NCBI GenBank assembly: GCA_030549175.1
Contig: JAUKUA010000004.1
Location: 3,658,001 to 3,722,000 of the forward strand
Reading direction: 5' to 3'
Length of the DNA stretch: 64,000 nucleotides
Source of the DNA: Lasiosphaeris hirsuta
Lineage: Eukaryota > Ascomycota > Sordariomycetes > Sordariales > Lasiosphaeriaceae
Shown: positions 59,301 through 64,000 of the stretch, in pieces
Position numbering within the stretch: the first letter of the stretch is position 1
How the letters are laid out: every line of letters begins with the position of its first letter
Translations under genes and position numbers: made by a program
Notes under the pieces: generated by a model
What the model was told of the DNA's origin: nothing
The model's input: only the letters and a program-made list of their open reading frames with translations
Databases searched by the model: none

Positions 59301-62300
59301 CTTAGCCAGTCGTTTGGATATCTCGAACTGAGCGAGCTTGTAAACAGCCTTCGTCTTGTCGGAAATGCTAATGTCAAAGTCTTGAATCTTGGAGCTCCGA
59401 GCCTGGCCTTGCCTCTCTTCCAGTGCTCTCAAAACGTGAGCGGACTTGGAACGAATCTCGCACTGGTCGTTCCCTAGCGTGAAGAGGCATATGCTGAGGA
59501 GTTTCCAGAACGGACAGGGATAATCAATATGCTCAAGAAGAACATCAGTCACCACTGTAAAATAGCTCTCCAGTACTTTTGGCACCTCGGTCGCATAGCA
59601 TCTTGCTATGCAGTGCTCAAGCAAGTACGGATACTCCTGGTTGTGAACGATCAAGTTCTTTAGCGCTCTTCTCCCAATGACGTTCATACGATCACTGCCC
59701 GAGTTGAAGATAGCCTCGACCCAGGCGAGCATCCGCCGCACGTCGAACTGGAGGGATGAACCACTCTCGTTGGTCACACTGATAGGCCCGCCGCAAAGAG
59801 CTGCCATAGCACTCAGGGCTGCTGTGCGCAGGTTTCTCTTCTCAATCTCCATTGCCGCCGTCAATGTGCCACGTTCTCCCGCAGTCTGCTGGTCGATGAG
59901 GGATTGCCTCATACTATCCTCTCTCTGTCGAATCTGGGACTGGTTGGGAGAAAACCCACACCAGTCCTCCATCAAGGCAAATGACGACTTTCGAGACTCG
60001 AAAGTCATCCACCGGGACGGGTCTTTAGCCCTCTTAATGCCTTCCCACAATTCCTCCATAAGACCACAGTAGTGGCGTCTCAATTGTTGAAATTCCCAGT
60101 CCATCTGGACTTCACCATCCATGAGAAACAGCTTCAAGTCTTTGGCGTACGTGACAAGATTGCCCAGTATCCAATCGTCTTGATAAACTTCCGGCAGCTT
60201 GAGGAAATGCGACGTCAGTTTGTACACATGAGTAATTTCGGTCCGCAGCAAATCCATCTTGCGATTTCGGCGTGGGGTGCTATTAGTACGTTGGTGGATT
60301 CGTGCGCGTGCTTCGTCGTTACAGCGGGAGACATGACCTTGCAGCTCCTCGAGGAGCGTGCGGTATATGTGAATGTTGATAGAACCCATAGCAACCACAA
60401 CAGCGTCTCTGACGGAAGGTGACGTGACAGATAGAAGCGGGTTCAAGTACTTGAACAGTGTCCGCGCCGATACGATCTTATCCGCAGCTGACTTGGACAC
60501 CTTCCGCCCGTGCTGGCTATCCTGCGTTCCGTTAAATTGCACGCTCCCAGGGTCTGCGAGAGTCGTACAGGCGAAGACAAGATATAGCTTCCACTGTTCG
60601 ACAAGGACTTCTGGTTGTGTTGTAGGCGTCCTCCCTGTAAGGCGAGCGCTGCCAGGGTCAGAGCCATAGTATAGCCCTCGGGTGGGCTCGGAAAGTATGG
60701 TAATCGCCTTATACATCTGCAAGATTCTGTTGCAGATAAGATCTCGGCCAATTGTGATGGTGAAAGGGCATTTGTCGAAGGCTATTCGGACAAAGTTGGG
60801 GAAAATCTTGAACCAAAGCGTGGTATCGTAAGACACGTCGCTAGTGCAAAGATCGATTAAGGCGCCTTGATTGTTGGAGTTTTGCATGCCTCGCTGCAAC
60901 CGGCTTCGTTCCGCTACCGACAGATGCTCGTCCTTGAAGCTCATAACTTGTATAGAATCGTTCTCAAGGATATCTATGAGCCTCAGCGTGTCCTTCTCGC
61001 GACCACTTGATTTCCTCAGAGCCGTGTCGAATTCAGTTATCAATCGCAGTACGTTGATGGCGTAGTACCGAACTCGCCGTGACTGTGAGCAAAGGAAGAA
61101 TAGTCCATGCGCTTCAACCTGGTCAACTTCTGCCCAGATACCAGACAAATCAAGCTTCATGCCCCGTTTGTCGGAGCTGCTACCAGGCTCGCCGATTTCA
61201 CCGGCTGCGTCCCTTGTCTTTTGCCGAATCTCGTCAATCCAGATATGGAGAAGCTCGACATATAACTTTAAAGTCTTCTCAATGTGTCCTGGTCCCAGCA
61301 TGCCGCCGTCAGACATGGTAGAATAGCGGTCGTCGAAATTGAAGATAAAGCGCGCGAAGCCCATCGTAACCTGTTGCGCGTGCGACTGCCGGGCGATAGC
61401 CTTTAGAGACTGCGCTGACGACTCGGCAATATTAGACTGAACATGCGCAGTCCCTGTGCAAAGAAGGTTGATCAGCGTGTTGAAGGGAATATCCACCGAC
61501 AGGCATCGCGGCAAAGCCTGGACAGCTACGTGAAACAGCTCGTAGAACGCTTGTTTCTGGTCTTGCGGACTCGGGTGGTCATCTCTTCTGGAGAAGTTGA
61601 AAGACTCGGTGATCGGCGTTTTTGGACCTGGACTGTTGAACTTCTCGTCCAAGGCTGCTTGGCCGCCAAAGGTGTTGTCGCATATTATCGTGATTTTCCC
61701 AAGAATTTCGCAAAACTTGAGATAGTAGTCTCGTACAGAGTCTGTCAGAGAAGAGACCAGCACAGGTCGCGAAAGTCTGTCCTCAACTGAACTAGCCGTA
61801 GAGCTGGCCACAGGAGCAATACGCGGAGAGCCGAGCACAGGAGAGGTAGGAGTTCGATCCGCGAAGGAAGGGGCCGCGTAGGCTTGAGGGAAAGGGGGTC
61901 GGCCCAGATCGCCCTTCTCCAAATCTGACATGACCACCAAAAATGCGCGGATCCCGACAACCATCTTATCAGGATCTAGTTGTTCAATCTTCAACTCCTT
62001 GTTGGAGGTGATGTGTTCGGCGTTGACGAGGGGAAATATGATGTTCCGAAAGCAATATTCCGGATGCTTGTACCCAACAATTCTAATGATTTGGATAAGG
62101 GGTTCGGTAACAGCTGTGTCTGTAGCGCTAAATGTCCTTTTCGCGTTGGGAAGGACCGACTTCAATACTTCGTCTAGTTTTCTGTTGATTCCCGTCATGC
62201 TGTCGTTGGTTCGATATAGATATGTCCACAGAAGCCTTGAGATGACCTGCAAGCAAAGGGGCTTTGTATAGCGATCTTTGAGCCGAGGCTGCAGCGGATA

Positions 62301-64000
62301 TATCAACTGGAGCCATTGGCTGGCGAAGGTTTCTAGTTGAGAAACAGACAGCATTGTAGCTGTCAAGGGGAAGGTGTATGACCAATGCCGAGGCTTAACA
62401 AACATCTGGGCCAGTCGAGGCCCAATCGTAGCCAGAACTTCGTTCCATCTCGGGTGCGTAAGATCTTTGTTGGTAGCCTGGGCCGCTATGGGAAGTAATA
62501 GCATCTCCAGTACCTGGCAAAAGGCCGATTTGACCTTTGGCCCATGCGAGCGACTGAACAGTTTCCCCAGTGAGGCCATGAACTCGCAGGACTGGTCCCA
62601 GGCCTCTTCCGGAGTTGTCTTGATTCGTAGATGCTTCATACCTCCTAGCACGAGCTCCATTTTGCTTTCTGTGTCCCGAGAGACCGATGTTGGGCTCTTG
62701 GAAGTCAGATCTTGCAAGGATCTGTCTAGATCGGCAACAAAGCGGTCTGAAACACTGGTAAAGTTGAGCTCACTCATAACACCTAACAATTGGGCAAAGA
62801 GGTTCCAATTGGCTAGTTTCAGTGGCGACACCAGTAGCTGTTCTGTTTCCGAAATCTTGAGTTGACCAAATATGATATTCTCAAGCTTGTCTTCCATTTC
62901 TGGGGTGATAGAGGACAAGGTACTTTGGCTCATCACTTCTATAAGGACACGGCAGAGGATATAGATGGAGACGGTGGAGCGGCGCTCTGCTTGAGCAACA
63001 TACTCTTGCTTCGCAGCCAGGGACGTCTGTTCGCCAGCTGCTTGGGTACCCGGGGCGCCACCGCCAGGAGCTGAAGGCTGTAGAGGCTCGGTATTTCGCC
63101 GTTGCAATGGCCCGACTGGAGGGTAGTTGCGTGTATGTTGGAGCTGCGTGCGAGCCTCGTTGGCAGCATCACTTTTACTCTTCCTCCACAGCATCATGGA
63201 GTCGATCAACGGCTTAGGCTTCTGTTTGGCAATGTGGCCAAGTGCAACAATGAGCTGGTCGAAGGCAGGGTCCACGCCAGGACCACATATTTGCTCAACT
63301 TGGGGCTCCGGGTCGAAAGGTACAGTGATGCACTCGTTCAACTTCTCCTCAGCCTGTGCGATAAATGAGGTGAATAGCACATGCAGTGCATACTCACCCA
63401 CCGTCTTTTGCTCATCCTTATGGTGTCTCGAGGAGTGCGAGTGCTGAGGGGCATGGTCCCGCCGGAATTTCCCGCTGTGCATTCTTTCCAGCTTTCCTCG
63501 TGCAGTCGACTGAGAACTTGTATCCATCCCCGTCGCAGACGAGGTTCGCTCCGGGACATGAGGCACAGCTGTTGAGCCTGAGAGGGCCGTGGGAGGCCTC
63601 GAGCCCAGGGCCCCATCGCCCTCTAACCGCGCCTCCAACCGCGAGAAGCTGCTGTGCATGTCTGGTCTATCGGGTATAAGAGATGCGCCAGCCACAGCTA
63701 TCATCTGGGGACTCAGGGGACTTGACGCAGAACTGGCGTGACTCCCGTTTCTCGAGTGCTGGATTCCTATTCCATGGACGATAGAGGTCTGTCGATGGTG
63801 TCCATATGACGATGCCTTCGGGTCAACGACGCGTTCAATGACGCCCCCAATGCCAGTCCTCGACTGCGGGGCATGGGCTCTGGCAGATGAGAGCTGGCCA
63901 GGCGCGGAGTTGTCGGGCCGCTGAAGCTTCTCGATAGACGACTCGCGGGAATGGGCGACGCTTCTGGTACCAAGGGCGGCGGGCCTCAGTGTTCGTTGCC
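56379..64000 (-). CDS. TAO3: Cell morphogenesis protein Tao3/Pag1/Mor2 (Furry family), 5' end outside window
   Basis: One uninterrupted frame of 7622 bases (about 2540 codons) runs from the right edge to TGA at 56381-56379. It is still open at base 64000, so the true start lies beyond the window. An apparent ATG at 63706 (MIAVAGASLIPD) lies within coding sequence, because codons upstream stay open with the same Ser/Pro/His-rich style (HSRESSIEKLQRPDN, SSASSPLSPQ). After a disordered N-terminal part, the Furry domain starts near GEYALHVLFTSFIAQAEEKLNE and continues as HEAT/ARM-like repeats to the end. Known role: scaffold of the RAM/MOR pathway that supports the NDR kinase (Cbk1/Orb6/COT-1) and Mob2 at sites of polar growth and septation. 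The C-terminal 300 residues are acidic and Ser-rich. Absence of introns over 7.6 kb is striking next to intron-rich neighbours. Confidence 0.93.
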   Translation of the reverse strand, partial: QRTLRPAALGTRSVAHSRESSIEKLQRPDNSAPGQLSSARAHAPQSRTGIGGVIERVVDPKASSYGHHRQTSIVHGIGIQHSRNGSHASSASSPLSPQMIAVAGASLIPDRPDMHSSFSRLEARLEGDGALGSRPPTALSGSTAVPHVPERTSSATGMDTSSQSTARGKLERMHSGKFRRDHAPQHSHSSRHHKDEQKTVGEYALHVLFTSFIAQAEEKLNECITVPFDPEPQVEQICGPGVDPAFDQLIVALGHIAKQKPKPLIDSMMLWRKSKSDAANEARTQLQHTRNYPPVGPLQRRNTEPLQPSAPGGGAPGTQAAGEQTSLAAKQEYVAQAERRSTVSIYILCRVLIEVMSQSTLSSITPEMEDKLENIIFGQLKISETEQLLVSPLKLANWNLFAQLLGVMSELNFTSVSDRFVADLDRSLQDLTSKSPTSVSRDTESKMELVLGGMKHLRIKTTPEEAWDQSCEFMASLGKLFSRSHGPKVKSAFCQVLEMLLLPIAAQATNKDLTHPRWNEVLATIGPRLAQMFVKPRHWSYTFPLTATMLSVSQLETFASQWLQLIYPLQPRLKDRYTKPLCLQVISRLLWTYLYRTNDSMTGINRKLDEVLKSVLPNAKRTFSATDTAVTEPLIQIIRIVGYKHPEYCFRNIIFPLVNAEHITSNKELKIEQLDPDKMVVGIRAFLVVMSDLEKGDLGRPPFPQAYAAPSFADRTPTSPVLGSPRIAPVASSTASSVEDRLSRPVLVSSLTDSVRDYYLKFCEILGKITIICDNTFGGQAALDEKFNSPGPKTPITESFNFSRRDDHPSPQDQKQAFYELFHVAVQALPRCLSVDIPFNTLINLLCTGTAHVQSNIAESSAQSLKAIARQSHAQQVTMGFARFIFNFDDRYSTMSDGGMLGPGHIEKTLKLYVELLHIWIDEIRQKTRDAAGEIGEPGSSSDKRGMKLDLSGIWAEVDQVEAHGLFFLCSQSRRVRYYAINVLRLITEFDTALRKSSGREKDTLRLIDILENDSIQVMSFKDEHLSVAERSRLQRGMQNSNNQGALIDLCTSDVSYDTTLWFKIFPNFVRIAFDKCPFTITIGRDLICNRILQMYKAITILSEPTRGLYYGSDPGSARLTGRTPTTQPEVLVEQWKLYLVFACTTLADPGSVQFNGTQDSQHGRKVSKSAADKIVSARTLFKYLNPLLSVTSPSVRDAVVVAMGSINIHIYRTLLEELQGHVSRCNDEARARIHQRTNSTPRRNRKMDLLRTEITHVYKLTSHFLKLPEVYQDDWILGNLVTYAKDLKLFLMDGEVQMDWEFQQLRRHYCGLMEELWEGIKRAKDPSRWMTFESRKSSFALMEDWCGFSPNQSQIRQREDSMRQSLIDQQTAGERGTLTAAMEIEKRNLRTAALSAMAALCGGPISVTNESGSSLQFDVRRMLAWVEAIFNSGSDRMNVIGRRALKNLIVHNQEYPYLLEHCIARCYATEVPKVLESYFTVVTDVLLEHIDYPCPFWKLLSICLFTLGNDQCEIRSKSAHVLRALEERQGQARSSKIQDFDISISDKTKAVYKLAQFEISKRLAKQHTDMAFHIFSEFTLFFKDIQPSAQRNVVAVILPWIQSIELKVDPNGGPIAQSYVLLANLLELTIKSSAALHNEVQALWQALATGPHPGNVRLVLDFIMSLCLERREQNFVEYAKQIVVFLASTNSTPGNKVVEFLLLQINPKAMVPNEKREAIPPPPDIGVLPYCADLAEALPVGTKQAGFSLGQLSLILLVDLMVAPVSLVPDNVPVLLQVVTVLWDHYTALVQEQAREMLVHLIHELVISRLDDDIPISTKQSIEGLIDAIRQHDRSVVWRYEDSNGKVDDCDSKVPPSMEHLTAEVVKTFELTFPGIKDQWGRLSLTWATSCPVRHLACRSFQIFRCILTSPDHHMLGEMLVRLSNTFAEEDTEIQTFSMEILTTLKTLIAKLDAERLLTFPQLFWTTCACLESINECEFLEAVEMFNEFLNKLDFQSPSVRRLLLESQPLTWDGSFEGLQPLLYKGLRSSTCLDLTLSTLEKLILLPSDSLIGDSNRLFFAVLANFPRFLQAFDQDAPDSSTTQTAELLFTAADDQGLTGLAMVLDSYLAAKYSSGNEFIISMFGALREYYLPALDFQMITTLMGFLTNSTAWVKIKAMRILCVVIPEVDMKKPEMAGHGSDMISPLLRLLQTEYCMEALEVLDNIMTMSGSSMDKHHLRMSMTRSTSKAIRKEYERTQSLFGIPEASGWAIPMPADKARSARANIHAAFYMCQSAEGVVAEPTPTPEVEFHADEFPYGYFPASERADTMMSDDMRGDAPMGDLVSKLDSLDDFFDDLSTGTPSDGRSSRTITEFSPDTFESGAQLYDEQILPILHQASNNTSSFQNGFADRPPLMPRDGLANTMNPGAFNVGGPPVTARPGLHARSITSPSAPASYHAHIVDFTSDDEFPEDVFSDGDDERPNTGSGEGSFFLENMIRPLAQSTLAQSTRSRMRRMTGGRSREEARFPLSPQVPKVPNAFLAQQQQQRPQTPGEGML

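Overview
The window is nuclear DNA of a filamentous ascomycete. Genes carry short GT-AG introns, mostly 50-140 bp, many with CTRAC-type branch sites just upstream of the acceptor. The gene set (Syo1, RPA2, fungal DUF202, IDI1, peroxisomal Lon, Zn2Cys6-PAS regulator, MLH1, Urb1, Tao3/Furry) and the base composition fit a Sordariomycete, most likely Sordariales. That placement is inference from protein resemblance and gene style, not a search result. I rebuilt the exons by hand. Every complete spliced model below has a length divisible by three and joins conserved motifs across its junctions.

Layout. 1-1271 (-): Syo1, cut by the left edge. 1908-4107 (+): type II membrane glycosyltransferase-like protein. 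4367-5139 (-): five-exon DUF202 membrane protein, divergent from RPA2 (5642-6752, +). 7304-8414 (-): GNAT acetyltransferase. 10628-11528 (-): isopentenyl-diphosphate isomerase. 12242-14361 (-): MATE transporter. About 15848-15979 (-): a doubtful small secreted ORF. 17928-21153 (+): peroxisomal Lon ending in SRL. 21154-35913: a gap of nearly 15 kb with no convincing gene. 35914-38609 (+): Zn2Cys6-PAS regulator with an 8-nt exon inside its zinc cluster. 41934-42713 (-): unrecognised Ala-rich protein, divergent from MLH1 (44181-46564, +). 46825-46913: tRNA-Val(CAC) with an intron. 47221-47292: tRNA-Arg-like sequence with an altered anticodon. 48518-51215 (-): eIF4E-binding protein. 52180-55760 (-): Urb1/Npa1. 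56379 to the right edge (-): Tao3/Furry morphogenesis protein.

The genes are mostly housekeeping and there is no sign of a secondary-metabolite or defence cluster. Two pairs touch the same broad process (Syo1 and Urb1 in ribosome assembly; RPA2 and MLH1 in DNA repair), but they are far apart and independent. The points most worth checking are the microexon, the tRNA-like sequence, the long gap, the secreted ORF with an in-frame TGA, and a palindrome in the DUF202/RPA2 promoter region. I did not find a clearly novel multi-gene system.
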